This document shows, piece by piece, positions 26,873-35,171 of a DNA stretch of 64,000 nucleotides. The stretch covers positions 367,943 through 431,942 of the forward strand of contig NZ_VRLV01000009.1 in assembly GCF_009760925.1 (NCBI RefSeq), read 5' to 3'. This stretch comes from Nonomuraea typhae. GTDB taxonomy: Bacteria; Actinomycetota; Actinomycetes; Streptosporangiales; Streptosporangiaceae. Position 1 is the stretch's first letter. Each line of letters begins with the position of its first letter. The translations under genes and the position numbers were made by a program. The notes under the pieces were generated by a model that ran no database searches, had not been told where the DNA came from, and saw only the letters and a list, made by a program, of their open reading frames with translations.

Positions 26873-29281
26873 GTGCCCACGAACCTTCCGACGGTTCCGA
26901 ACGCGTTCATCGGCAGGGAGTCCGACTTGGACGAACTGCTGCGCCTGCTCATGGCGGTGCGCGTGGTGACGCTGTGCGGCACGGGCGGCATCGGCAAGAC
27001 CCGTCTGTGCCTGAGCGTCGCCCACGAGGCCGTCGAGGTGTTCAGCGACGGTGTCTGGCTGGTCGAGCTGGCCGACCTCGACAGCGGCGCCCTGCTGGCC
27101 GAGCGGGTCGCGTCCGTGCTGGGCGTGCAGGTGGCGCCCGAGGGCGACCCATCGCAGGCGGTCGCGGCGGCGGTCGGCGGCGGCAAGCAACTGCTGGTGC
27201 TCGACAACTGCGAGCACCTGATCGAGCACTGCGCCGAGCTCTGCACCTACCTGCTGGGCGCCTGCCCCGACCTGCGGGTGCTGGCCACGAGCCGCGAGCC
27301 GCTGCGGGTGGCCGGCGAGACGGTCTGGCGGGTGCCGCCGCTGTCGCTGCTGCCGGTGGGCGGCGGCGGCAGCGACGCGGTCCGGCTGTTCGTGGACCGT
27401 TCTGTCGCCGGCGGCGGCCTCACCTGGACCGCGCAGGACGACGCGGCGGTCAGCGCGCTCTGCGCCGAGCTCGAAGGCATCCCGCTGGCGATCGAGCTGG
27501 CGGCGGCGATGACCAGGGTGCTGTCGGTGGAGCAGATCAGGTCCCGCCTGTCGGACCGGTTCAAGCTGCTGACCAGCGGCTCGCGCTCGGCGCCCGCCCG
27601 CCAGCGCACGCTGCTGGCCACGGTCGAGTGGAGCTACCGCATGCTCAGCGCCCCGGCCCAGCTCCTGCTGCAGCGCCTGACCGTCTTCCGCGGCGGCTGG
27701 ACGCTGGAGTTCGCCGAGCTGACCTGTCCCTGCCCGGGGCTGGCCGCCGACGAGGTGCTGGTGACCATGGCGGAGCTGGTCGACAAGTCGCTGGTGCTGG
27801 CCGACGGCGAGGCGGGGGGCGAGGCCCGCTACCGGATGCTGGACACCGTGCGCGACTACGCCCGGCAGCGGCTGCAGGAGTCGGGCGAGGAGGAGGAGCT
27901 CAGGCTGCGCCACCTGGAGTGCATCGGGCTGGTCGCCCGCCGGCTGGGCGACCTGATCGCCACCTGCGACCGGCGGCACTGGCCGGAGATCACCCGGCGC
28001 GCGCTGATCGTCGACGCGATGCAGCCCAACCTGTATGCGGCGCTCGGGCACGCCCGCCGTACCGGACTGGTGGAGCGGGGGATGCGCATCTGCACCGACC
28101 TGCAGTGGGTGATCGTCGCGGGCGGCCGGTTCGACGAGGCGGCCAGGCACATCGACGCGCTGCTGGAGAAGTCGGCGACGGCCGCGCCGGACCTGGTGGC
28201 CCACACGCTGGCGGTCCGGTCGCTGGTCTGCTTCTTCGGCGGCGACGTCGCCGGCGTGGAGCGCAACGGCGCGGCGGCGATCCGGCTGGGCCGGGTCAGC
28301 GGCAACCCGGTCAGCGAGGCGTTCGCGATGATCATGATGTGCGCGGTCGGCGCCGAGGGCGACGGGCTCTCGCTCGGCCGGGCCGCCGAGCTGGCGCAGA
28401 AGGCCGGCGACCGCTACGTGCACTCACTGGTGATCTACGTCAGGGCCCTGCAGGCGCAGGCGGGAGGGCAGATCCGCGAGGCCGTCCGGCTCTACGAGCA
28501 GATGATCGAGTGTCACCGCGACGCCAACGACTGGGGGATGGCGCTGGCGGTGATCGGCCTGGCGCAGATCGCCGCGGGCAGGGGCGACCTGGAGGCGGCG
28601 GCCCGCCACTACCAGTACGCCCAGGAGCTCCTCGACCCGCTCGACCACCGGGGCGAGCGCATCCGCTGCCTGACCGGGCTCGGCCGGGTGGCCGCCGAGC
28701 TCGGCGACTTCGACACCGCGCGGCGCAGGCTGGCCGAGAGCCTGGCGCTCAGCTCCGGCCTGGGCCAGCGCGCGGTCGCCGTCGAACTCGTGGACGCCTT
28801 CGCCGACCTCGCCCTGCGCCAGGGCGAGCACGCGCGGGCGGTGCGGCTGATGGCGGCGGCCTCGGCGCTGCGCGAGCGGATGGGCGGCGCGCTCCTGCTG
28901 GGCATGAGCGGCGCGAAGATCCAGGAACTGCTCGCGCCCGCCCGGCGCACGCTGGGCGAGACGCTGGTGGCCCAACTGTGGGCCGAGGGCCGCACCCTGC
29001 CCTGGCACCAGGCGCTCGACTACGCGGTCCGCGGCGAGCCGCAACGGCCGCCGAGCCTCGCCGCCCCGCCCGCGGTGACGCCCTACGGCACGCTGACCGA
29101 GCGCGAACGCGAGATCGCCGGCCTGATCGCCCGCGGCCTGTCCAACAGGAAACTGGCCGAAGAGCTGGTCATCAGCCCCGCGACCGTGGCCAGGCACGTC
29201 AGCAACATCCTGGCGAAACTCGGGTTCACCTCGCGTACCCAAGTGGCCACGTGGGCCATCGAGCATGGAATGAATGGGTAG
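26873..29281 (+). CDS. LuxR-family regulator with N-terminal COG3903-type ATPase, copy 2
   Basis: 802 residues, paralogous to the proteins at 8422 and 29302. The P-loop GTGGIGKTRLCLS is near residue 37, followed by LLVLDNCEHLIEH, ATSREPLRVAGE, LEGIPLAIELAAAM and VDKSLVLADG, then a winged-helix region and TPR-like helices. The C-terminal LuxR domain is LTEREREIAGLI with LSNRKLAEELVISPATVARHVSNILAKLG. GTG 26873 has GAGGAG eight bases upstream. It ends only 20 bases before copy 3, and an inverted repeat spans the junction. Probably co-transcribed with copy 3. Confidence 0.93.
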   Translation: MPTNLPTVPNAFIGRESDLDELLRLLMAVRVVTLCGTGGIGKTRLCLSVAHEAVEVFSDGVWLVELADLDSGALLAERVASVLGVQVAPEGDPSQAVAAAVGGGKQLLVLDNCEHLIEHCAELCTYLLGACPDLRVLATSREPLRVAGETVWRVPPLSLLPVGGGGSDAVRLFVDRSVAGGGLTWTAQDDAAVSALCAELEGIPLAIELAAAMTRVLSVEQIRSRLSDRFKLLTSGSRSAPARQRTLLATVEWSYRMLSAPAQLLLQRLTVFRGGWTLEFAELTCPCPGLAADEVLVTMAELVDKSLVLADGEAGGEARYRMLDTVRDYARQRLQESGEEEELRLRHLECIGLVARRLGDLIATCDRRHWPEITRRALIVDAMQPNLYAALGHARRTGLVERGMRICTDLQWVIVAGGRFDEAARHIDALLEKSATAAPDLVAHTLAVRSLVCFFGGDVAGVERNGAAAIRLGRVSGNPVSEAFAMIMMCAVGAEGDGLSLGRAAELAQKAGDRYVHSLVIYVRALQAQAGGQIREAVRLYEQMIECHRDANDWGMALAVIGLAQIAAGRGDLEAAARHYQYAQELLDPLDHRGERIRCLTGLGRVAAELGDFDTARRRLAESLALSSGLGQRAVAVELVDAFADLALRQGEHARAVRLMAAASALRERMGGALLLGMSGAKIQELLAPARRTLGETLVAQLWAEGRTLPWHQALDYAVRGEPQRPPSLAAPPAVTPYGTLTEREREIAGLIARGLSNRKLAEELVISPATVARHVSNILAKLGFTSRTQVATWAIEHGMNG

Positions 29282-29310
29282 TCGATGTCACACTCAGAGT
29301 GATGACTACC
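29277..29310. promoter_or_regulatory. Nested inverted repeat over the LuxR2 stop / LuxR3 start
   Basis: GGTAGTC (29277-29283) and GACTACC (29304-29310) flank an inner dyad CACTC-A-GAGTG (29291-29301). The structure covers the stop of copy 2 and the first codons of copy 3, so it could be an operator, an autoregulatory LuxR-type site or an RNA hairpin that hides the start. Confidence 0.6.
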
Positions 29311-31662
29311 GCGTGGAACCTCCCCGCCGAGCCCAACCTGTTCGTCGGCCGCGAATCGGACGTCGACGAACTCGTCCAGTTGCTCGATGTGGCGCGCGTC
29401 GTGACGTTGTGCGGTGCGGGCGGCATCGGCAAGACCCGCCTGGCCATCCGCCTGGCGACCCGGGTCGCGCCGCGCTTCTCCGGCGGCGCCCGGCTGGTCG
29501 ACCTGTCGGAGATCGGCGCCGACGAACGCGTGTCCGATCTGGTGACCACGGCCCTGGGCCTGGCCGCCGACTCCGGCACGCCCCTGCACGAGCGGATCGG
29601 TGACCGTCGCGTGCTGCTGGTGCTGGACAACTGCGAGGCGCTGGTGACCGAGTGCGCCGAGTTCAGCCGCGACCTGGTCAGCACCTGCCCGGGGGTGAGC
29701 GTGCTGGCCACCAGCCGCGAACCCCTGCGGGTGCCCGGCGAGACCGTCTGGCGGGTGCCGCCGCTGTCGCTGGCGGGCGATCCGCGCCTGTGCGAGGCGA
29801 CGCGCCTGTTCCACGCCAGGGCGGCGGCGGTCCGGCCCGACTTCGAGCTGACCGACGAGGTGCTGCCCCAGGTGGTACGGCTGTGCCGCGCGCTCGACGG
29901 GCTGCCGCTGGCGATCGAGCTGGCCGCGGCCATGGTCAGGGCGTTGTCCCTGCGGCAGCTGGTGGAGCGGCTGGACGACCGCTTCCGGCTGCTGTCGGGC
30001 GGCGCCCGTACCGCCCCGGCCAGGCAGCGCACCCTGCGGGCGGCGGTCGACTGGAGCTACCGGCTGCTGTCCCAGCAGGAGCGCGTGCTGCTGCGCCGGC
30101 TGGCGGTCTTCCGCTCCTGCTGGACCCTCGACGTGGCCGAGTGGGTCTGCCAGGGGTCCGGCCTGCCGGAGGAGGACGTGCTGCCGCGGCTGTGCGACCT
30201 GGTGGACAAGTCGCTGGTGGTGGTGGACGGCGAGGTCGCCGGTGAGGCGAGGTACCGGCTGCTGGAGACCGTCCGGGAGTATTCCGTGGAGCAGCTGGCC
30301 GAGGTGGGCGAGGAGGTGGAGCTGCGCCGGGCCCACCTGGCCGCGATGGCCCGGCTGGCCGCGGAGTTCAAGCAGGCCGTCTCCCCGGGCGTGCGCACCT
30401 CCTGGACGACGATGGAGCGCTTCGGCAACCTCTTCGACGGCATGAAGGCCGAGATCAGCGCCGCGCTCGACTGGTCGATCGCGATCGGCCGCCCGGAGAC
30501 GGCGCTGAAAATGCTGACCGACATGCGCTACATCCTGGTGGCCAGCGGCAGGAACCTCGGCCTGGCCGCCCCGCTGGACCGGCTGCTGGCCACGGACACC
30601 GGCGACCTCGGCCTGCTCGGGCAGGCCACGATCCTGCGCGGCGAGCTCGCCATGCAGTCCGGCGACCTGGCCACCGCCGCCCGCGCCGCCCGTTCCGGCC
30701 TGCAGATGTGCCGCTCCGCCAACGACCGGTACGGCGAGGCCGTGGGGATGATCCTTCAGGCCCAGACCACCGGCGAGCAGGAGCCGCTGCGGCAGGCGAT
30801 GGAGGTGGCGGGCAAGAGCGGCGACGCGGTGCTGGAGTCGCTCGCCCAGGGCACCAGGGCGGTGCTGGCCCTGCACGAAGGCCGCCTGCACGAGGCGCAG
30901 CGCGCCTTCGAGGAGGTGCTGTCCCTGTGCGAGGAGCTGGACAACCACTGGGGCGTCTCCAACGGCCACATCGGCCTGGCCCAGGTGGCCAGGCGCGCGG
31001 GCGACACGATGACGGCCAAGCGCCACTACGAGGCGGGCCTGCGCCTGCTGCGCCACGTGGACGCCCGCCAGCAGATCATCAGCTGCCTGGCCGGGCTGGG
31101 CCGGGTGGCGCTGGAGCACGGCGACCTGCGCGAGGCGCGCGAACGCCTGACGGAGGCGCTGGTGCTCAGCCGCGACGCCGGGTTGCGCACGGGCATCGCG
31201 CGCAGGCTGGAGGCGTGGGCGAGCCTGCTCTACGCCGAGGGCGACGAGCGGCGGGCCGTGCTGCTGATGTCGGCCTCGGTGGGGTTGCGCGGGCAGCGGC
31301 CGGAGGCGCGGGCGGAGGAGATCCTGACGCCGGCGCGGCGCAAGCTGGGCGAGGCGGTGGTGGCCCATCTGTGGGCGGAGGGCGCGGCGATGAGTGCCGA
31401 CGAGGCGGTGCAGTGCGCGCTGGAGGGCACGTTGCCCGAGCAGCCGGACGTGCCGGTGGTGCCGCTGAGCCAGGACAGCCGGCTGACGGCGCGCGAGCTG
31501 GAGGTGGCGGAACTCGTCTCGCGGGGCCTGAGCAACCGGGGCATCGCCGACGAGCTGGTCATCAGCCCGGCGACTGCGGCCAGGCACGTGGCGAACATCC
31601 TGGCCAAGCTGGGGTTCGGCACGCGTACACAGATCGCCGCCTGGGTCATCGAGCAGCGCTGA
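29302..31662 (+). CDS. LuxR-family regulator with N-terminal COG3903-type ATPase, copy 3
   Basis: 786 residues, starting MTTAWNLPAEPNLFVGRESD, which matches the N-termini of the other two copies; the much longer open frame from 26401 is an artefact. The P-loop is GAGGIGKTRLAIR, then LLVLDNCEALV, ATSREPLRVPGE, LDGLPLAIELAAAM and DLVDKSLVVVDG. TPR-like helices and a C-terminal LuxR domain follow (LTARELEVAELV, LSNRGIADELVISPATAARHVANILAKLG). No good ribosome-binding site precedes the ATG, so translation may depend on coupling with copy 2 or on a leaderless mRNA from a promoter within copy 2. The third ANL-like gene lies downstream behind a structured leader. Confidence 0.93.
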   Translation: MTTAWNLPAEPNLFVGRESDVDELVQLLDVARVVTLCGAGGIGKTRLAIRLATRVAPRFSGGARLVDLSEIGADERVSDLVTTALGLAADSGTPLHERIGDRRVLLVLDNCEALVTECAEFSRDLVSTCPGVSVLATSREPLRVPGETVWRVPPLSLAGDPRLCEATRLFHARAAAVRPDFELTDEVLPQVVRLCRALDGLPLAIELAAAMVRALSLRQLVERLDDRFRLLSGGARTAPARQRTLRAAVDWSYRLLSQQERVLLRRLAVFRSCWTLDVAEWVCQGSGLPEEDVLPRLCDLVDKSLVVVDGEVAGEARYRLLETVREYSVEQLAEVGEEVELRRAHLAAMARLAAEFKQAVSPGVRTSWTTMERFGNLFDGMKAEISAALDWSIAIGRPETALKMLTDMRYILVASGRNLGLAAPLDRLLATDTGDLGLLGQATILRGELAMQSGDLATAARAARSGLQMCRSANDRYGEAVGMILQAQTTGEQEPLRQAMEVAGKSGDAVLESLAQGTRAVLALHEGRLHEAQRAFEEVLSLCEELDNHWGVSNGHIGLAQVARRAGDTMTAKRHYEAGLRLLRHVDARQQIISCLAGLGRVALEHGDLREARERLTEALVLSRDAGLRTGIARRLEAWASLLYAEGDERRAVLLMSASVGLRGQRPEARAEEILTPARRKLGEAVVAHLWAEGAAMSADEAVQCALEGTLPEQPDVPVVPLSQDSRLTARELEVAELVSRGLSNRGIADELVISPATAARHVANILAKLGFGTRTQIAAWVIEQR

Positions 31663-31724
31663 GCGCAACCTCTCTACACATCTTCCGCCGCCATCGGATA
31701 CACCCTCGAATGGCCATCTCAGTG

Positions 31725-31754
31725 CATGTGCCGGGCTCTCGGTCGGCCTAGCGT
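31725..31754 (+). promoter_or_regulatory. Promoter-like CATGTGCCGGG-N13-TAGCGT
   Basis: CATGTGCCGGG at 31725-31735 and TAGCGT at 31749-31754 repeat the arrangement at 10859-10888. A GTG at 31762 follows after seven bases, but the frame it opens is not coding-like, so this promoter probably makes a leader RNA of about 300 nt ahead of the third ANL-like gene. Confidence 0.6.
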
Positions 31755-31761
31755 TTCCTCT

Positions 31762-32058
31762 GTGATCGGCCGTCTGGCGCGGACCTCGTCACCCCGAAGC
31801 CCCGGGGTGCCCGCACCGGAGGCGCGCCGGGCCGGTCCGGTGGGAGCGTCGCGTGCCGACCGATGGTGCCAGGGCCTCCTCGGAGGGGTGGGGGTTTTGG
31901 CCCCGGGCACGCGACAGCGGGCTCGAGCCGCGCAGGGCTCGAGCCCGCCCCGCGGCGGAGGAGGTGATGGAGAGGTGCCTACGGATCCGGTGAATGCACA
32001 TCGGTATACATACATCGGTGGATGCTGTGGTCCGCACGCCCGCCGTACCGTCCTAAGC
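31762..32058 (+). other. Structured non-coding leader of ANL-like gene 3
   Basis: About 300 bases without a credible gene (third-position G/C equals the background). Pairings include CACCCC/GGGGTG near 31794-31813, an interrupted stem GTGCC-GGGCC with GGCCC-GGGCAC enclosing CCTCC/GGAGG (31866-31911), and a perfect 12-bp stem at 31917-31928 with 31937-31948. A strong ribosome-binding site and a 9-codon open frame follow. Near the end are two copies of ACATCGGT (31998 and 32012). Reads as a cis-regulatory leader. Confidence 0.5.
31967..31993 (+). CDS. Possible 8-residue leader peptide MERCLRIR
   Basis: ATG GAG AGG TGC CTA CGG ATC CGG TGA directly follows GGAGGAGG (31957-31964), the best ribosome-binding site in the neighbourhood, and comes 18 bases after the 31917-31948 hairpin. 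It is in a different frame from the ANL-like gene 65 bases downstream. A regulatory upstream ORF is plausible; a chance occurrence cannot be excluded. Confidence 0.35.
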   Translation: MERCLRIR

Positions 32059-32826
32059 ATGAAGCCGATCGTCTCGTCTGCGGGCACCGTGACCAACGAG
32101 GTGTTCGGCCGGGCCTACGAACGAGGTGACCGGCCGGCGCTCGTCGACCTTCACGGTGGCCTCGTGTACGGCTACCGCAAGCTGGTCACCGAGGTGACCA
32201 GGGCGGCCTCGGGGATGGTTCGCCGGGGCGCCAGGCGGGAGCAGGTGGTGGGCGTGCACGTGAGCACGGCATGTGCCCAGACGCTGGCCGTGCACACGGT
32301 GCTCGCGGCCGGCGGCGTGGCCGCGCCGCTCGACCCGCGCCTGTCGGGGGCGGAGCTGGCCGAGCGGTTGCGGGAGTGCGACGCACGCACGCTGATCACG
32401 ACTCCCGACCTGGCGCCGCTGGCGTTGCGCGCGGCCGAGGACTCGTGGGTGCGGCAGGTGATCGCGTTCGGCCAGGTGGTGGACACGATCGACTTCGGCG
32501 ACCTGCTCACGCTGGAGCCGACGCCTTTACCGTCGATCGACGCCCGGGTGCAGGACGCGCTGGTGCTGCCGGGTGGCCGGCGGCTGGCGCAGGCGGAGTT
32601 GCTGGCCAGGATGGCGGAGCTGGACGAGCAGGTGAAGCTGACGGAGTCCGACGTGGTGCTGGCGACCTGGAAGCCCGGCAGCGGCTGTGATCTGATCGCG
32701 TTGATCGGCTTGGCCGTGCTGAGCGGCGCCCTGGTCGTGGCGGCCTCGGTGGATCTGCCCGGGACCAAGCACGACTTCGGCGTCACGGTGGTGACGGGAC
32801 CGGACGGCGGTCTCGAACGTCTCTGA
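32059..32826 (+). CDS. Truncated ANL-superfamily protein lacking the P-loop, copy 3
   Basis: 255 residues with the N-terminal plan of AMP-binding enzymes: ERGDRPALVDLHGGLVYGY, LVTEVTRAASGMVRRGA, VVGVHVST, HTVLAAGGVAAPLDPRLSGAELAERL and ARTLITTPDLAP. Where an active enzyme has SSGTTGxPKGxxLTHRNL, this protein reads VLPGGRRLAQAELLARM, so the ATP loop is deleted at the same place as in copy 1. The fold resumes with ESDVVLATWKPGSGCDLIALIGLAVLSGALVVAASVD, then stops. A pseudoenzyme is likely. ATG 32059 is chosen: TACCGT lies seven bases ahead and the upstream in-frame extension is not coding-like. It closes the second LuxR cluster. Confidence 0.85.
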   Translation: MKPIVSSAGTVTNEVFGRAYERGDRPALVDLHGGLVYGYRKLVTEVTRAASGMVRRGARREQVVGVHVSTACAQTLAVHTVLAAGGVAAPLDPRLSGAELAERLRECDARTLITTPDLAPLALRAAEDSWVRQVIAFGQVVDTIDFGDLLTLEPTPLPSIDARVQDALVLPGGRRLAQAELLARMAELDEQVKLTESDVVLATWKPGSGCDLIALIGLAVLSGALVVAASVDLPGTKHDFGVTVVTGPDGGLERL

Positions 32827-32882
32827 GCTGTTATCGCGCATGCCTTGACGTCCCTGCGGGCGAAGTGGGTTGATGGCCCTAC

Positions 32883-32896
32883 TGACAACGTTGTCA
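32883..32896. promoter_or_regulatory. LacI-type operator TGACAACGTTGTCA
   Basis: A perfect 14-bp palindrome lies 40 bases ahead of the sugar-binding protein gene. Its 12-bp core, GACAACGTTGTC, recurs only at 49794-49805, next to the LacI gene at 48774-49751, making that protein the best candidate repressor. Confidence 0.8.
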
Positions 32897-32935
32897 ACCT
32901 GAGTTCGTTCGGGGGTCTCGAAGGGACGGTGTGCG

Positions 32936-34240
32936 ATGCGACGACGGTGGTTGGCAGCCGTCGCGATCACGATGGCTGGCCTGCTGGGCGTCACCGCCTG
33001 CGGTAGCGGCGGTGGCGGAACGCCCGCCGGCCAGGCCACCGGCGGCGCGACCAAGGCTGCGTCCGGCGACGTCGAGGTCTTCTCCTGGTGGACCGGGCCG
33101 GGTGAGGCCGACGGCCTGGCCGCCATGCGGAAGATCTTTGAAACCCAGAACCCGAGCCTGAAGTTCCTGGACGCCGCGGTCGCGGGCGGTTCCGGTGACA
33201 AGGCGAAGGCGCTGCTGCAGACGAAGCTGCAGGGCGGTGAGCCGCCGGACTCCTTCCAGGGGCACGCGGGCGCCGAGTTGCAGGGCTACATCAAGGCCGG
33301 TCAGCTTGAGGACCTCACCTCGCTGTATGACGAGCTGAAGCTCAAGGACGTCTTCCCGGCCCAGTTGGTCGAGCAGATCAGCGTGGACGGCAAGATCTAC
33401 TCGGTGCCGGTCAACATCCACCGCTCCAACGTCCTGTGGTTCAGCCCGGCCGTGCTGAAGGAGGCGGGGGTCGCGGCGGCGCCGAAGACGATGGAGGAGT
33501 TCATCGCCGCCCTCGGCAAGGTCAAGGCGAAGGGCAAGATCCCGCTGGCGATCGGCTCGGAGTGGACGGTCACCCACCTGCTCGAGAACGTCATGCTCGG
33601 CTCGATGGGCACCGACGCCTACAACGCGCTGTTCCAGCCGGGCGCCAACTGGGGCGGCCCCGAGGTGACCAAGGCGCTGGAGAACTTCAAGGCCGTCATG
33701 TCGTTCGCCGGTGACCCGCAGGACGACTGGCAGCCCGCGGCCAAGCAGGTGGCCGACGGCCAGGCGGCCTTCACCATCATGGGCGACTGGGCCTACGGCT
33801 ACTTCCACAACCCGCCGGACGGCGGCCTGGGCAAGAAGTCGAAGACCGACTTCGACTGGGCGCCCGCGCCCGGCACCGAAGGCACGTACCTGTGGCTGTC
33901 CGACAGCTTCACGCTGCCCAAGGGTGCCAAGAACCGGGCGGGCGCGCTCGCGTGGCTGAAGGTGGCGGCCGGCAAGGAGGGCCAGGACGCCTTCAACCCG
34001 AAGAAGGGCTCCATCCCGGCGCGCAAGGACGCCGACGCCGCGCTGTACACCGACTACCTCGCCGACGCGCTGAAGGACTGGTCGGGCAACAAGCTGGCCG
34101 GGTCGATCCAGCACGGCGTCGCGGTCAGCCAGCCCTGGCTGGCGGCGATCAACGAGCAGGTCGGCCTGTACTTGCAGAAGCCGGACGTGGCCGGCCTGCA
34201 GAAGGGCCTGGCCGACGCGGCCACCGCCAACGCGCAGTGA
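32936..34240 (+). CDS. Sugar ABC transporter substrate-binding lipoprotein (CUT1)
   Basis: 434 residues. A lipoprotein signal (LLGVTACGS, lipid-modified Cys near residue 22) is followed by a family 1 extracellular solute-binding domain (VEVFSWWTGPGEADGL, INPSLKF-like block, DGKIYSVPVNIHRSNVLWF, MGDWAYGYF, DSFTLPKGAKN). It captures an oligosaccharide or monosaccharide at the cell surface and hands it to the two permeases downstream. The operon has no ATPase, as usual for actinomycete CUT1 systems that share MsiK. A GACAACGTTGTC operator upstream predicts LacI repression, and a stable stem-loop after the gene should favour its expression over the permeases. Substrate unknown. Confidence 0.94.
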   Translation: MRRRWLAAVAITMAGLLGVTACGSGGGGTPAGQATGGATKAASGDVEVFSWWTGPGEADGLAAMRKIFETQNPSLKFLDAAVAGGSGDKAKALLQTKLQGGEPPDSFQGHAGAELQGYIKAGQLEDLTSLYDELKLKDVFPAQLVEQISVDGKIYSVPVNIHRSNVLWFSPAVLKEAGVAAAPKTMEEFIAALGKVKAKGKIPLAIGSEWTVTHLLENVMLGSMGTDAYNALFQPGANWGGPEVTKALENFKAVMSFAGDPQDDWQPAAKQVADGQAAFTIMGDWAYGYFHNPPDGGLGKKSKTDFDWAPAPGTEGTYLWLSDSFTLPKGAKNRAGALAWLKVAAGKEGQDAFNPKKGSIPARKDADAALYTDYLADALKDWSGNKLAGSIQHGVAVSQPWLAAINEQVGLYLQKPDVAGLQKGLADAATANAQ

Positions 34241-34245
34241 CGGCT

Positions 34246-34274
34246 GAGGGGGTACGGCCGCGCCGTACCCCCTC
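34246..34274. terminator. Intercistronic stem-loop between binding protein and permeases
   Basis: GAGGGGGTACGGC (34246-34258) pairs perfectly with GCCGTACCCCCTC (34262-34274). Placed between the binding-protein stop and the first permease start, it probably attenuates transcription or stabilises the upstream mRNA segment. It belongs to the same hairpin family as 5475 and 13830. Confidence 0.8.
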
Positions 34275-34289
34275 GGGAAAGGACTGGTT

Positions 34290-35171
34290 GTGAGACGGGC
34301 GCGCACCTGGCTGCCTGGGCTCCTCCTCGTGGCGCCGTCGATCGTGGCGATCGGCGTCTTCGTGTACGGCATGCTCGGCTGGAACATCCGGCTGGCCATG
34401 ACCGACAAGCACAGCGAGGTGGCCGAGGGGAACTTCGTCGGGCTGAAGAACTTCATCGACATCTGGGACCTGCCGCGCTGGCATCTCTCGGTCAACCACG
34501 CGATCCTGTTCACGGTCGTGTTCGTGCTGGGCGCGCTGGTGCTCGGCTGGTTCCTGGCCTTCCTCATGGAGAAGGGGATCAAGGGCGAGGGGACGTTCCG
34601 GGCGATCTATCTGTTCCCGATGGCGATCTCGTTCGTGGCGACCGGCATCGTGTGGCGCTGGCTGATGAACTCGGGCACGGGCGAGCGGGCGGTCGGGCTG
34701 AACCGGTTGTTCGACGCGATCGGGCTGCCGCAGTGGGCATGGTTCCGGGATCCGGACTGGGGGATGGCCGCGATGGCGATCCCCGCCATCTGGCAGATGT
34801 CCGGATATGTCATGGCACTCTTCTTGGCGGGCTTCCGCGGCGTCCCCGAGGACCTGCGCGAGGCCGCCCGCGTGGACGGCTGCACCGAATGGGGCGTCTA
34901 CCGGCACATCGTGCTGCCGCTGCTGCGGCCCGTCACCCTGTCGGCACTGATCATCCTGGGCCACATCTCGCTCAAGGTCTTCGACCTGATCGTCGCGGTC
35001 TCCGGCAAGCAGATCATCACCGACGTGCCCGCCGTCTTCATGTGGGTCGCCGTCTTCGACTCCCACGACCCGGCCAAGGGCGCCACGATCGCCACCTACA
35101 TCGTGCTCAGCGTCGCGATCTTCGTGATCCCCTACCTGATCTGGTCCGTGCGGAAGGACAGGCGTTCATGA
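34290..35171 (+). CDS. Sugar ABC transporter permease (MalF type)
   Basis: 293 residues, six predicted transmembrane helices, with the EAA loop EDLREAARVDGCTEWGVYRHIVLPLLRP that docks the ATPase. The N-terminus WLPGLLLVAPSIVAIGVFVYG is typical of CUT1 MalF-type permeases without the long extra loop of the E. coli protein. GTG 34290 follows GGAAAGGA. It overlaps the next permease by four bases (ATGA), so both are translated together. Forms the membrane channel with the next gene product. Confidence 0.95.
   Translation: MRRARTWLPGLLLVAPSIVAIGVFVYGMLGWNIRLAMTDKHSEVAEGNFVGLKNFIDIWDLPRWHLSVNHAILFTVVFVLGALVLGWFLAFLMEKGIKGEGTFRAIYLFPMAISFVATGIVWRWLMNSGTGERAVGLNRLFDAIGLPQWAWFRDPDWGMAAMAIPAIWQMSGYVMALFLAGFRGVPEDLREAARVDGCTEWGVYRHIVLPLLRPVTLSALIILGHISLKVFDLIVAVSGKQIITDVPAVFMWVAVFDSHDPAKGATIATYIVLSVAIFVIPYLIWSVRKDRRS

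Noticed and set aside
31762..32058. N-terminal extension of ANL-like copy 3 from GTG 31762
   Set aside because: The frame is open but third-position G/C equals background and the translation is Arg/Gly/Pro-rich, so it is treated as leader.
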